Assembly (NCBI GenBank): GCA_035628645.1
Contig: DASPJL010000180.1
Location: 1-43,689, forward strand
From: DASPJL01 sp035628645
Lineage (GTDB): Bacteria > Bacteroidota > Bacteroidia > Cytophagales > Cyclobacteriaceae
Direction: 5' to 3'
Length of the DNA: 43,689 nucleotides
The notes below the pieces were generated by a model that was not told the DNA's origin, did no database searches, and was given only the letters and a program-made list of their open reading frames with translations. Numbering within the stretch: position 1 is the stretch's first letter; each line of letters starts with the position of its first letter. The position numbers and the translations under genes are program-made. Shown here piece by piece: positions 8,736-18,389 of the stretch.

Positions 8736-9752
8736 ATGAGGGTAAAATACAAAACAGGAGTTGAAGTGAACCTTAGGTTAAGATTTGCTTTCTTTAGCTT
8801 GTCATTGCTCGCTATTTTAACAGTATTTCTTCTTGTACAAGATTTTGTGATTACACAAGAAAGTATGGCCAGACCCAATATTGAAACAAGAAAAAAACTT
8901 ATTCTTAACGGCTTATCTAAAGAAGGGGAAACCTTTCAGGATTCAAGACCTCTTATTTCTCCTGATGGCAAGCAACTATTTTTTGGAAGAAGGAACCATC
9001 CAAACAACATCGGCGGCGAAAGCGATTTCCAGGACATATGGATGGCAAGCCTGGACAGCACAGGAAACTTTGAAAAAATCAGAAGTTTGGGAACAATTAT
9101 TAATAACTCAAAGCCCAATGGCATATGCTCCATCAGCCCGAATGGATCAGAAATAATCTTAACAAATGAATATGGAGGGGCAAAACAATCTCCGATTTCC
9201 ATTTCTACCAAAACGAAAGGAATATGGTCAAAACCTAAACCCATGTTTATTGAAGACTACTACAACAAGGGGAGGTACGAAGACTTTTACATGTCTTTTG
9301 AACAAAAGGTGTTGCTTCTAGCCGTTGAAAGAAGAGATGGAATTGGAGACCAGGACATCTATGTATGCTTACCGGATGAAAATGGCAACTGGAAAAAACC
9401 CATTAATTTAGGCACTGCCATTAATACAAAAACAGCAGAATTTGCCCCTTATCTGGGTTCTGACGGAAAAACATTATTTTTCGCCTCTTACCGAGAAGGT
9501 GGACTAGGCGAAAGCGACATCTATGTAACAACAAGGATGGATGATTCATGGACAAACTGGAGCGCCCCAAAAAACCTCGGACCAACAATAAATACTCCGG
9601 AAGAAGAAAGCTATTTTTCAATAACCTCTGATTTTGAATCAATTTTTGTGGAGTCTTATACCAAAGGAAATATAGAAAGAGATATATTCCAGGTAAAACT
9701 ACCCCTGGAGTTTAAACCACAAAAGGAAAATTTAATGGTGAGCAACCAATAA
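8736..9752 (+). CDS. PD40 beta-propeller protein with N-terminal membrane anchor
   Basis: A 338-residue protein with a hydrophobic N-terminal segment (about 15-37), serving as an export signal or anchor, then WD40-like PD40 repeats. Three clear ones are visible: PLISPDGKQLFFGR, CSISPNGSEIILTN and APYLGSDGKTLFFAS, each with the (S/G)(P/S)(D/N)G turn and a following beta strand. A fourth, weaker one is near the C-terminus (YFSITSDFESIFV). Five to six propeller blades would fit the length. Such proteins resemble TolB and the PD40 half of PD40-OmpA proteins; here no OmpA domain is present. It probably works in the periplasm as a binding scaffold; the ligand is unknown. It is a single gene with its own promoter, divergent from the repeat array and convergent with the FAD/Fe-S gene. 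Confidence 0.85.
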   Translation: MRVKYKTGVEVNLRLRFAFFSLSLLAILTVFLLVQDFVITQESMARPNIETRKKLILNGLSKEGETFQDSRPLISPDGKQLFFGRRNHPNNIGGESDFQDIWMASLDSTGNFEKIRSLGTIINNSKPNGICSISPNGSEIILTNEYGGAKQSPISISTKTKGIWSKPKPMFIEDYYNKGRYEDFYMSFEQKVLLLAVERRDGIGDQDIYVCLPDENGNWKKPINLGTAINTKTAEFAPYLGSDGKTLFFASYREGGLGESDIYVTTRMDDSWTNWSAPKNLGPTINTPEEESYFSITSDFESIFVESYTKGNIERDIFQVKLPLEFKPQKENLMVSNQ

Positions 9753-9766
9753 CACTTAAACATAGC

Positions 9767-9812
9767 AAAACATAAAAAAGCCGGATGTTTCATTCGGTTT
9801 TTTTTATGTTTT
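9767..9812. terminator. Bidirectional intrinsic terminator
   Basis: AAAACATAAAAAAGCCGGATG (9767-9787) and its near-perfect complement (9791-9812) form a hairpin with a TTT loop and T runs on both strands. It lies between the PD40 gene (plus) and the FAD/Fe-S gene (minus) and should serve both. Confidence 0.88.
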
Positions 9813-9819
9813 GCGGGGT

Positions 9820-12759
9820 TTAGTTTTTCACCAAAGCCTCATAAAGTACCTCTACGGTATGCTTAGCCTCTCTTCCAGTTCCATCTTTGATCTGATGGCG
9901 GCAACTGGTACCGGGAGCAGCTACAATCGTTTCGGGGGAAGCAGACCGTACCGATGGAAAAAGAACAAGCTCTCCAACTTTCATAGAAACATCATAATGT
10001 TCCTTTTCATAACCAAAGGATCCAGCCATTCCGCAGCAACCTGAGTTAATCACCTCAACTTCGTAATTTTCGGGCAATGACAATATCTTTTTAGAAGGAA
10101 CCACTGAAGACAAAGCCTTTTGATGGCAGTGTCCATGAAGCTTGATTTTCCTTTTTTCTTTGGTAAAATATTCTTTTGTAATGTTTCCTACTTCTATTTC
10201 CCTGGCAATAAATTCATCAATCATCAGACAGTTTTTGCCGAGATCCTTTGCGGCTTGCTCCATGCTTTTATCTACCAAAGAAGTATACTCATCCCTAAAA
10301 GTTAAAATTGCAGATGGCTCAATTCCCAATAAAGGTGTTTTTTCAGAAATAACATCTTTAAGCAGGTTAACGTTTTTCTTTGCTATTTTTTGCGCTTCTC
10401 TCACCAATCCTTTGGATAAAAACGTCCTGGCGCTTTCCAGGTGTTTTGGAATAGCTACCTCATAGCCTAAAGCAGTCAATAGCTGAATGGCCTTTACCCC
10501 AACTTCAGTATCCAGGTATTGGGTAAACTCATCATTGAAAAGATACACCTTTCCCTTTACCTTATCTTTTGGAGGATTCAGTTTCTTCAAATTCCTTTTT
10601 GCCCAGCTATCCAGGGTGTATTTATAAAGATTTGGAATAGTTCTTTTTTGCGAAAAACCTATTACTCCTTTTATAATGGTGCTGGTCAGCTTATTATTAA
10701 AAAAGAAATTCATTACAGAAGGCATTAAAGCGCCAAGTCGATGAGATTTTGCCACGTGGGCTATCATCATCGTTCTGAATGGAATTCCATTTGCTTCGTA
10801 ATAATGCTGTAAAAACTCCGCTTTCAGTTTTGCAACATCGACATTTGAAGGACATTCCGATTTACAACCTTTGCAAGACAAACATAAATCCATCGTATCA
10901 TAAATCTCCTTATGATCGAACTTATTTACTTTATCAGATCTGGTTAAAAATTCCCTTAAAGTATTTGCCCTGGCCCTTGTTGTGTCTTTTTCATCACGGG
11001 TCGCCATGTAGCTTGGGCACATGGTACCACCAATTAAATGAGATTTTCGGCAGTCTCCGCTACCATTACACATTTCTGCATGACGTAGAATTCCTTGGTT
11101 TGCATCAAACCTGAAAACCGTATCAAATTGTCGTGTTTCCTGTCCTGATTCATACCGTAAAAAGGTATTCATCGGAGGCGTGTTTACAATCTTTCCCGGA
11201 TTAAAAATATTGTCAGGATCAAAAGTCTTTTTTAGGTCACAAATAATTTTGTAATTCTTCTCCCCGATCATTTTAGGAAGAAACATTCCTCTTACCCTTC
11301 CATCACCATGCTCTCCGCTCAGCGAACCTCTGAATCTTTTAATTAACGAGGCCACCTCATCGGTAATCTTAAAATACAGTTCCCTGTCTTCCGGCTTTTT
11401 CAGATTTAATAACGGCCGAAGATGCATTTCTCCATCACCAATATGTGCATAAAATACAGCATCTTTTTGATATTTGGCAAGGATCTTTTTGAATTCAACA
11501 ATATATTCATGCTGGTCATACACACTGACGGCCGTGTCTTCAATACAGGCAACCGCTTTTACATCCGGATCACCCGGAACATTGGCTAATAGACCCAGAC
11601 CTGCTTTTCTTAGCGTCCATATTTTTTTTACATCATCACCAAACACCACCGGAAAATGAAAACCTAAGTTTTTGGCTTTTAAAGTTTTCTCCATTTCGGC
11701 AGCTATCGCCACAATCTCTTCTTTTGTATCAGCGACAAATTCTACAACGATAATGGCTCCCGGATCGCCCAGTACAAAGAACCGGTTTTTCTGTTGTTCA
11801 ATATTGGTTTTTGTACATTCTAGTAGTTTATCATCCAGCAGTTCAATCGCAAATGGCTTGAAAGAAAGCGCTTCTACCGTTGCCAAAGCCGCGTCTTCCA
11901 CGCTGTTTAAGTGCACCGCAACTACACCTTGAATTTTTGGTGGAAGATCAACCAGGTTCAGCTTGATTTCGGTCATAAATGCCAGAGTACCCGCAGAACC
12001 TGTCAGTAGTTTACTAAAATTAAAATCAGGCTTTTCAGGAGTGAACATATTACTTTCCAAAAGCTCATCTATGGCATATCCTGAATTTCTCCTCCTGATC
12101 TCAGGCTTTGGAAACTGACTTCTTATTTCCTCCTGTACTTCAGGTTGAGATAGATTGGTTTTTATAAACTGATAGACTTTACCTTCAATAGAATCTAATC
12201 TGGTTTTAGCTTCATAAATATCTTTTGAAACAGATCCGAAAGTAACCTCATTTCCGTCAGCCAATATCGCCTGTATTTCTAAGACATGGTCTCTTGTCGT
12301 TCCATAAACCAATGAATGCGTACCACATGAGTTGTTTCCTACCATTCCTCCGATCATACAACGGGTAGATGTACTGGTTTCCGGCGCAAAAATTAAACCA
12401 TGTGGTTCAAGATATTTATTCAGCTCATCCAATACAATTCCCGGCTGTACACGGATCCATTTTTCAGCTACGTTTAACTCTAAAATATTTGTTAAATATT
12501 TTGAAACGTCTACAACGATCCCTGCCCCAACTACCTGCCCTCCAAGAGAAGTACCGGCAGTTCTGGGAATTATCGAGGTTTTATATTTCTTTGCAAAATT
12601 TATCAGATGAATTATGTCCGATTTGGATTTAGGTCTGGCAACAGCGAGAGGCATTTCTCTGAAATCAGAAGCATCGGTTGCATAAAGGGTTCGCCAGGTT
12701 CGGTCTGTATATAAATCTCCTTCAAGATTAACTTTTAATTCCTTTAATTTCTCAATCAT
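9820..12759 (-). CDS. FAD-linked oxidase / 4Fe-4S / CCG fusion dehydrogenase (YdiJ-like)
   Basis: About 979 residues. I chose the ATG at 12759 (MIEKLKELKVNLEG) because the longer reading from 12822 adds a hydrophobic extension atypical of this soluble family. Domains: FAD-binding type 4 (PRTAGTSLGGQVVG, then GGMVGNNSCGTHS), the FAD-oxidase C-terminal domain (AHIGDGEMHLRPLL, GEHGDGRVRG), a 4Fe-4S dicluster region (CNGSGDCRK followed by GGTMCPSY; CLSCKGCKSECP), and CCG cysteine-rich segments (GHCHQKAL; SGCCGMAGSFG). The fold is that of 2-hydroxyacid dehydrogenases that pass electrons from FAD through Fe-S clusters to quinone. Substrates of related enzymes include D-lactate, glycolate and D-2-hydroxyglutarate; which one applies here cannot be told from sequence. 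It is a single gene with a shared terminator downstream. Confidence 0.93.
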   Translation of the reverse strand: MIEKLKELKVNLEGDLYTDRTWRTLYATDASDFREMPLAVARPKSKSDIIHLINFAKKYKTSIIPRTAGTSLGGQVVGAGIVVDVSKYLTNILELNVAEKWIRVQPGIVLDELNKYLEPHGLIFAPETSTSTRCMIGGMVGNNSCGTHSLVYGTTRDHVLEIQAILADGNEVTFGSVSKDIYEAKTRLDSIEGKVYQFIKTNLSQPEVQEEIRSQFPKPEIRRRNSGYAIDELLESNMFTPEKPDFNFSKLLTGSAGTLAFMTEIKLNLVDLPPKIQGVVAVHLNSVEDAALATVEALSFKPFAIELLDDKLLECTKTNIEQQKNRFFVLGDPGAIIVVEFVADTKEEIVAIAAEMEKTLKAKNLGFHFPVVFGDDVKKIWTLRKAGLGLLANVPGDPDVKAVACIEDTAVSVYDQHEYIVEFKKILAKYQKDAVFYAHIGDGEMHLRPLLNLKKPEDRELYFKITDEVASLIKRFRGSLSGEHGDGRVRGMFLPKMIGEKNYKIICDLKKTFDPDNIFNPGKIVNTPPMNTFLRYESGQETRQFDTVFRFDANQGILRHAEMCNGSGDCRKSHLIGGTMCPSYMATRDEKDTTRARANTLREFLTRSDKVNKFDHKEIYDTMDLCLSCKGCKSECPSNVDVAKLKAEFLQHYYEANGIPFRTMMIAHVAKSHRLGALMPSVMNFFFNNKLTSTIIKGVIGFSQKRTIPNLYKYTLDSWAKRNLKKLNPPKDKVKGKVYLFNDEFTQYLDTEVGVKAIQLLTALGYEVAIPKHLESARTFLSKGLVREAQKIAKKNVNLLKDVISEKTPLLGIEPSAILTFRDEYTSLVDKSMEQAAKDLGKNCLMIDEFIAREIEVGNITKEYFTKEKRKIKLHGHCHQKALSSVVPSKKILSLPENYEVEVINSGCCGMAGSFGYEKEHYDVSMKVGELVLFPSVRSASPETIVAAPGTSCRHQIKDGTGREAKHTVEVLYEALVKN

Positions 12760-12977
12760 TTTCTTTAGACAATGCGGCAAAATTACAACAAATAGGCACA
12801 AAAACGAATGAAAATTAACCACAGAGGTAACGGTGGGGTTTACACAAAGAAAGTACTATTGTATTCCAATCACAATGTATATTAATCTATATAGGAGAAG
12901 AAAATATCGCATGCTATTGACTATACATCTTTTCGTTTAAATCTTAATTTGCACTTCAAACAATTAATTTCACCCAT

Positions 12978-14090
12978 TTGAACACAATTAAAGGCGTTTA
13001 TTTTGAGGAAGGTTCTTCTAACCCTTACAAAGCTGAAGTATCCATCCATCCTCACTTCCTAAAAATTGATTTCCCTGAAAACCAGGAAAAAAGATCATTA
13101 ACATGGGATCATAACAAAGTACACACTTCAGATATTCCTGGTTCTCAAAAGGTTTATATTAACTATGGTGAAAACCCCGCTTACAGCATAGAAGTGGATG
13201 CCATAGAATTTTTCGAAATCATAAAAAGCTTTTCACCTCAAGTTCACTACTTAAAAAGCCCCCGAAATTATCGTTTATCCGGTGGCCTAAAATGGTTAGC
13301 GGTATTGGTTATTTTCTTTATAAGTTTAGCCGTTTTAGTATATTTTTTAATCCTTCCCTTAGTAACAAAACTAGTGATAGAAGCCATTCCTGTTGAAAAA
13401 GAAATTGAGATAGGAAAACATCTGGCCCAAAGCGCACTTCAAGGTGAAAAAATCAATGAGGAGAAAACAGCCATTGTCAATAAATTCTTAAATAACCTAA
13501 AAATAAATTCTGAATATCCTATTCATATCACTGTAATAGAAAGTGAGGTAAAAAATGCCTTTGCCATTCCAGGTGGTGAAATAGCAATTTACACCGGGTT
13601 ATTGAATGAAATGAATCATCATTCTGAGTTAGTGGCCCTGCTAGGGCATGAAATAGCCCATATTGAGAAAAGACATACTTTAAAAACGATGCTTAAAAGC
13701 ATGGGTCTTTACTTGATGATAGCAGGAGTGTTTCAAGATATTGGAGGAATAGTAGCTGTATTGGCAGACAATGCCTCAGAACTTGAAAAGCTATCCTACA
13801 ACAGAAGTTTGGAAAGCGAGGCCGATGATATAGGCTTGGAAATAGTTATAAATAACAATGTAGATCCCAAAGGAATGATTGACTTATTTAATCTTTTGAA
13901 GGGGGACAAAAGTACAGACATAACGCCTGAGTTTCTTACAACTCATCCCAGCCTTGACAAACGAATAGAAACTTTACAAAATAAAATACCCGATTTGAAA
14001 TATACTGTAGCGCCCAATGATTCACTTATTTTTTACTGGGAAAAATTGATGGAGAGGAAAACGATAAACCCAAAGATATTAAATAACTAA
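12978..14090 (+). CDS. M48 family membrane metalloprotease, TTG start
   Basis: A 370-residue zinc peptidase. An N-terminal beta-rich domain (1-95) is followed by a transmembrane segment (about 106-128) and the M48 catalytic domain, with HEIAH at 224-228 and the third ligand Glu281 in ESEADDIG. The domain order resembles bacterial M48 proteins with an extra N-terminal domain before the membrane span. It probably cleaves misfolded or short-lived membrane or periplasmic proteins, in line with HtpX/BepA-like relatives. The start is a TTG at 12978: no in-frame ATG lies upstream before a stop, and the next Met would remove the whole N-terminal domain. It ends 20 bases from the oppositely oriented small gene at 14110. 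Confidence 0.9.
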   Translation: MNTIKGVYFEEGSSNPYKAEVSIHPHFLKIDFPENQEKRSLTWDHNKVHTSDIPGSQKVYINYGENPAYSIEVDAIEFFEIIKSFSPQVHYLKSPRNYRLSGGLKWLAVLVIFFISLAVLVYFLILPLVTKLVIEAIPVEKEIEIGKHLAQSALQGEKINEEKTAIVNKFLNNLKINSEYPIHITVIESEVKNAFAIPGGEIAIYTGLLNEMNHHSELVALLGHEIAHIEKRHTLKTMLKSMGLYLMIAGVFQDIGGIVAVLADNASELEKLSYNRSLESEADDIGLEIVINNNVDPKGMIDLFNLLKGDKSTDITPEFLTTHPSLDKRIETLQNKIPDLKYTVAPNDSLIFYWEKLMERKTINPKILNN

Positions 14091-14109
14091 AAGTTTGATT
14101 TCTTTAAAT

Positions 14110-14298
14110 TCAATCCTTTTTTAGCCCCTTTTCTCCTTCAATAGCCCTTTTCATCTGCCCCTCCGGTTCTACATCTTCTCTTATTTCCTGGGGAGTATCG
14201 GTATCACTCTGACTTAGATCATAGGAAGTTTGCTTTTGTGGGTTTTTAGAATAATACGTTTTTTTATCGACTGCCTTTCGTCTTTTTATAGATGACAT
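14110..14298 (-). CDS. Hypothetical small hydrophilic protein (62 residues)
   Basis: A 62-residue charged protein starting MSSIKRRKAVDKKTYY, with a strongly basic N-terminal third and an acidic middle (TPQEIREDVEPEG). It has no signal peptide, membrane segment or recognised family. It could be a small nucleic-acid-binding or regulatory protein, but nothing shows this. The ATG start is followed by a continuous frame of ordinary composition. It converges with the M48 gene at a 20-base gap. Confidence 0.45.
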   Translation of the reverse strand: MSSIKRRKAVDKKTYYSKNPQKQTSYDLSQSDTDTPQEIREDVEPEGQMKRAIEGEKGLKKD

Positions 14299-14433
14299 AA
14301 TATTTAAATTTTAAGGATTTATACGACCGTTAGCTTTTCTTTGTTAATATTTAAAAACATGTAACTTAATATTCAAAATTCACATTGAAATCTCTATTCT
14401 ATGGCTTAGCTTAGCACTTTCCCGATTATTATT

Positions 14434-15771
14434 GTGAGCATCAGATTATCCGGCATTCTTAGTCTCTTCTTCCTATTGACATTTTTCTCTCTTAAGGCTC
14501 AGCCTTTTTTCAGGCTGGATTCTCCAAAGATTAAAGTCCAAAACGTTGCAAACCTATACGTTGATCCAAACGGAAAAATTAAAAATTACTATTCTATTGA
14601 AAATGACGGCGTTTCTATTTTTTCTTCTTTGGAAAACAAACTTAAAAACAAGGTAGAATGTAAAGTTTATTGGGATGAGGTTGAACTCTTTCAGCAATTA
14701 GCAAAACGCCTACCCAAGGACGTTTTAATAAAACTTTATCAGGAAAAAAAGACGAATAGATTTTCCTCATCCTTGTATTTTCTTCCATTTCTTAAAATAA
14801 GTTTTAAAGATTTGCCTCAAACGTCTCTCAAACCTTTAAGCGGATTTAAGATCGCCATTGATCCGGGTCATGTGTCCGGGGATATGAATACAGCAGCTTT
14901 GGAGACAAAATATCTAAACCTTCAGAAAAATATACGTGAAGGAATTTATGACCCAATAAATCTAATAGAAGGAAACCTGACTTTGGCAACGGCGTTCTTC
15001 TTAAAAAAACAATTGGAAGCAGCAGGCGCCGAAGTAATGCTCACCAGAGACAAGCCCAATTACTCTTCCTTTGGCATCACTTATCAGGAATGGCTCTCGA
15101 AAGCAAAGAAACAAAATTTTGAAACTGCCTACCATAAAGGAGAAATTACCCTCGAGGAAAAGAATAGGTTTTTAAAAATCAGTACGCCAAAAGAAATCTT
15201 CCAAAAACATTTCCGCTTTGCTGACCTTTATGAAAGAGCAAGGATCATAAATGCTTATAAGCCTGATTTCACTGTAATAATTCATTATAATGTGGATGAA
15301 CAGAACAGTCCTTGGACCAGCCCGACATCAAAAAACTACAACATGGTTTTTGTTCCCGGAGATCTGAAACCTGAATTTTTGGATCAGGTAGAAAGAAGGT
15401 TAGAGCTCTTGAGAATGTTAGTCAGTGACGATATATTTCAATCCATTTCATTAAGTACTTATCTGATTCAAAGCTTTGAAAAAGTACTAGAGGTGCCTCC
15501 GGCTTTACCCGATCATGCCTCTTATTTAAAAAACGATTGTACAACCACCCCTTATCATGGAGTGTATGTTAGAAATCTGGCCTTAACCCGTTTAGTTCAC
15601 GGACCTGTTGCCTATGGAGAAACGCTGTATCAGGACAATAAAAAGGAGTGCCATCTACTGGGAAATTATACATTGGAGGTTAATGGCATTAAAACTTCCG
15701 AAAGGGTAAAGCAGGTTGCCCAAGCCTACTATGAAGGCATATTAAAATATGTGATGAATATGGAGAAATAA
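14434..15771 (+). CDS. N-acetylmuramoyl-L-alanine amidase (Amidase_3), GTG start
   Basis: A 445-residue cell-wall hydrolase. GTG at 14434 gives a signal peptide (MSIRLSGILSLFFLLTFF, ending LKAQ) and an upstream stop excludes a longer start. The Amidase_3 zinc site begins IAIDPGH at about 141-146 (His146), followed by Glu179 in INLIEGNLTLA and a His in FTVIIHYNVDE. The catalytic domain is interrupted by long inserts (about 155-175 and 205-265) compared with the compact 180-residue AmiC-type domain. It probably cleaves the stem peptide from muramic acid in the periplasm. It is a single gene ending 80 bases before a shared terminator. Confidence 0.88.
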   Translation: MSIRLSGILSLFFLLTFFSLKAQPFFRLDSPKIKVQNVANLYVDPNGKIKNYYSIENDGVSIFSSLENKLKNKVECKVYWDEVELFQQLAKRLPKDVLIKLYQEKKTNRFSSSLYFLPFLKISFKDLPQTSLKPLSGFKIAIDPGHVSGDMNTAALETKYLNLQKNIREGIYDPINLIEGNLTLATAFFLKKQLEAAGAEVMLTRDKPNYSSFGITYQEWLSKAKKQNFETAYHKGEITLEEKNRFLKISTPKEIFQKHFRFADLYERARIINAYKPDFTVIIHYNVDEQNSPWTSPTSKNYNMVFVPGDLKPEFLDQVERRLELLRMLVSDDIFQSISLSTYLIQSFEKVLEVPPALPDHASYLKNDCTTTPYHGVYVRNLALTRLVHGPVAYGETLYQDNKKECHLLGNYTLEVNGIKTSERVKQVAQAYYEGILKYVMNMEK

Positions 15772-15850
15772 TAGTACTTCTCAGGGAGGTTAACTGTATC
15801 TTAAAAGTCAGAAATCTGGAAACCCATAAAAGACATTTACGAGAGACATT

Positions 15851-15891
15851 AAAATAAAAAAGCTACTCCTTTCAGAGTAGCTTTTTTATTT
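15851..15891. terminator. Bidirectional intrinsic terminator
   Basis: AAAAAAGCTACTC (15856-15868) and GAGTAGCTTTTTT (15875-15887) form a perfect hairpin with a six-base loop, with A and T runs so that it can act in both directions. It lies between the amidase (plus) and the GH3 enzyme (minus). Confidence 0.9.
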
Positions 15892-15907
15892 CGTTGGATT
15901 CGATAAT

Positions 15908-18193
15908 TTACTTAATTAATGTAAATCCTGCCTCTTTCACGTTTTGAGAATCAGTACCTACAAAAACCTTAAACTCTCCGGGTTCTGCTCCCCAAGTCAT
16001 ATCAAGATTATAGAAAGCAAGGTCATTCGCGGAAATTTCAAATGCAACTGCTTGTGTTTCTCCAGGCTGTAAAGAAATTTTCCTAAAACCTTTCAATTCT
16101 TTTACAGGTCTTGTTACACTGCCAACCACATCCCTGATGTAAAGCTGAACTACTTCCTCGCCTGCTACCTTTCCGGTGTTTTTCACGTTGACAGATACCT
16201 TTATCTTTTCCGATGGATTTATTTGTTTTTTATCTAATTGAATGTCAGAATATTCAAAAGTTGTATAGCTTAATCCATAACCAAAAGGATACAGTGGTGT
16301 ATTTGAAACGTCTATAAATCTTGAGGCATATTTCCATGTATTGTTTGGATCCTTGCTTTCATCGTAAGGCCTGCCTGTATTTTTATGATTATAGTAAAAG
16401 GGTACTTGTCCCACACTTCTCGGAAAAGTAACCGGAAGCTTTCCTGAGGGGTTGTAATCACCAAAAAGAACATCAGCTATGGCATTTCCTGTTTGTGTTC
16501 CTAAAAACCATGTTTCCAAAATTGCGGGAACATTTTCATCCACCCAGTTAATGGTAAGAGGCCTGCCACTGGTAAGCAATACTACTATCGGTTTGCCGGT
16601 TTTATGGATTGCTTTTATTAACTCCAATTGTACACCAGGAATATCCAAAGTAGCTCTTGATGCTGCCTCTCCGCTCATGCTTGCATCCTCACCTACAGCC
16701 ATTATTACTACATCCGAATTTTCAGCAGTCTTAATAGCTTCATCAAATAATTCAGTTGAAGCAGTATTTATCTCACACCCTTTTGCAAAAAGGACTTTGG
16801 TGTTTTTTGAAACTTTTTGTTTTATCCCTTCAATAATTGAAACCGGATCATTTTCATTTCCAAAGAAGGACCACGTGCCGTTCAACTCTTTTTTGTTATC
16901 TCCAAGGGGGCCGATTACGGCTATAGACTTTACATCTTTGCTTAAAGGCAACAGGTTGTTTTCATTTTTAAGCAGGACGATAGACTTTTTCGCCATTGTC
17001 CTGGCTGCTTCCAAATGATCTTTTGCTAAAATTTCCTTCTTTTCCCTGCTTGCGTTTGAATATTTATATGGATCATCAAATAAGCCCAGATCATATTTTA
17101 ATCTCAAAACTCTCCTTACCGATTCGTTCAAAGTTTCGATATTTACCTTTCCTTCTTTTATCAACTGAGGCAGTTGAGTTAAATAAGCATAAGACTCCAT
17201 ATCCATATCAACCCCTGCCTTGATGGCTAATTTGGCAGCTTCTTTTGAATCAGCAGCAACGCCATGATTTACCATCTCATTAATCGCGCCGTAATCAGAA
17301 ACAAGAAGTCCTTCAAAACCGAGCTCCTTTCTTAAAACCGAATCCAACATAAACTTATTTCCTGTGGCCGGCATTCCGTCAATCTCATTAAAAGAGGGCA
17401 TCATGGTAGCAACGCCTGCTTCAATACTTGCTATAAAAGGAGGAAGGTAAATATCCCTTAATGTCCTTTCCGACATATCCGCTACATTGTAGTCTCTACC
17501 TGATTCAGCAGCGCCATAAGCTATAAAATGTTTTGCACAGGCAGCCATCGTATTATCAGCACTCAAGTCTTTCCCCTGCATTCCATAAATTCTGGCTTTA
17601 GCTATCATTGAACCTAGATATGGGTCCTCTCCTGAGCCTTCGGCAATTCTACCCCAACGAGGATCTCTGCTTATATCGATCATTGGCGCAAAGTTCCAGT
17701 GTATCCCTACCGCGGTTGCTTCAACAGTGGCAACTCTTTCGGCTCGCTCTATTTCAGCCATGTCCCAACTCGCAGCCTGTCCAAGTGGAATCGGGAAGAT
17801 TGTCCTGAAACCATGGATTATATCTGCTCCAAAAATTAATGGAATTTTGTGAGTGGTATTTTCCACAGCCACCTTTTGTAACTGCCTTGTAAAATCAGCG
17901 CCATATGTGTTAAAAAAACCTCCGACCTTGTTTTCTTTTATTAAACTGGTAAACTTAGCGGGATCTGCCGGAGTAGCCGTAGGACCTGTGACCACTCCTG
18001 CAACCAAAAAGTTAAGCTGACCGACTTTTTCTTCAATGGTCATTTTAGAAATTAATTCTTCAATCTTCTTGTCGCGGGAATCGTCTTTTTTCGAAGGTTT
18101 TTCTTGCTTAGCAGGGCTTGCACTGATAAGGGTAAAAACTACAAAAGTAAAAATAAAGATTCCATAAAAATTAATCTTATAGGGAAATTTCAT
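15908..18193 (-). CDS. bglX: Periplasmic beta-glucosidase, GH3 family (BglX-like)
   Basis: A 761-residue complete GH3 enzyme. The signal peptide spans about 1-27 (IFTFVVFTLISA, then SPAKQ); there is no lipobox, so it should be soluble in the periplasm, unlike the lipoprotein GH3 at the left edge. Motifs: MTIEEKVGQL near 51-60, KHF at 221-223, and the nucleophile Asp300 in LLVSDYGAI. The usual SDW is SDY here. The C-terminal half contains the second (alpha/beta) domain with VVLLTSGRPL and a fibronectin-III-like domain (about 660-755, GKVAGEEVVQLYI). Predicted reaction: release of terminal beta-linked glucose from oligosaccharides. The length and domain order match E. coli BglX. It stands alone, with its terminator shared with the amidase. 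Confidence 0.94.
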   Translation of the reverse strand: MKFPYKINFYGIFIFTFVVFTLISASPAKQEKPSKKDDSRDKKIEELISKMTIEEKVGQLNFLVAGVVTGPTATPADPAKFTSLIKENKVGGFFNTYGADFTRQLQKVAVENTTHKIPLIFGADIIHGFRTIFPIPLGQAASWDMAEIERAERVATVEATAVGIHWNFAPMIDISRDPRWGRIAEGSGEDPYLGSMIAKARIYGMQGKDLSADNTMAACAKHFIAYGAAESGRDYNVADMSERTLRDIYLPPFIASIEAGVATMMPSFNEIDGMPATGNKFMLDSVLRKELGFEGLLVSDYGAINEMVNHGVAADSKEAAKLAIKAGVDMDMESYAYLTQLPQLIKEGKVNIETLNESVRRVLRLKYDLGLFDDPYKYSNASREKKEILAKDHLEAARTMAKKSIVLLKNENNLLPLSKDVKSIAVIGPLGDNKKELNGTWSFFGNENDPVSIIEGIKQKVSKNTKVLFAKGCEINTASTELFDEAIKTAENSDVVIMAVGEDASMSGEAASRATLDIPGVQLELIKAIHKTGKPIVVLLTSGRPLTINWVDENVPAILETWFLGTQTGNAIADVLFGDYNPSGKLPVTFPRSVGQVPFYYNHKNTGRPYDESKDPNNTWKYASRFIDVSNTPLYPFGYGLSYTTFEYSDIQLDKKQINPSEKIKVSVNVKNTGKVAGEEVVQLYIRDVVGSVTRPVKELKGFRKISLQPGETQAVAFEISANDLAFYNLDMTWGAEPGEFKVFVGTDSQNVKEAGFTLIK

Positions 18194-18389
18194 AAATCGA
18201 TGATATTAATTTTAAAGAGGTTAAAAAAAACTTAAACAAACTCCAATAATAATTCAATAGCATGGACAAACCAAGAATAAATAAACTATTCCATTTCGGT
18301 TACAGTACTTCAAAACTACTTTTATTGAATTCTAAGACAAGCTTTAAATTTTAACATTCAGCGGTTTATATAAAAAAATTAGTTTATAT

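Noticed and set aside
9811..12632. Several plus-strand ORFs of 60-111 codons across the FAD/Fe-S gene
   Set aside because: They are antisense shadows of a clearly coding 1000-residue frame, with no family-like sequence.
12760..12822. Longer start for the FAD/Fe-S enzyme at 12822
   Set aside because: It adds a hydrophobic 21-residue extension unusual for this soluble family; MIEKLKELK at 12759 is a typical start.
1..18193. GH3 genes as part of a polysaccharide utilisation locus
   Set aside because: No SusC/SusD, sulfatase or other glycan-active enzymes lie next to either gene within the window.
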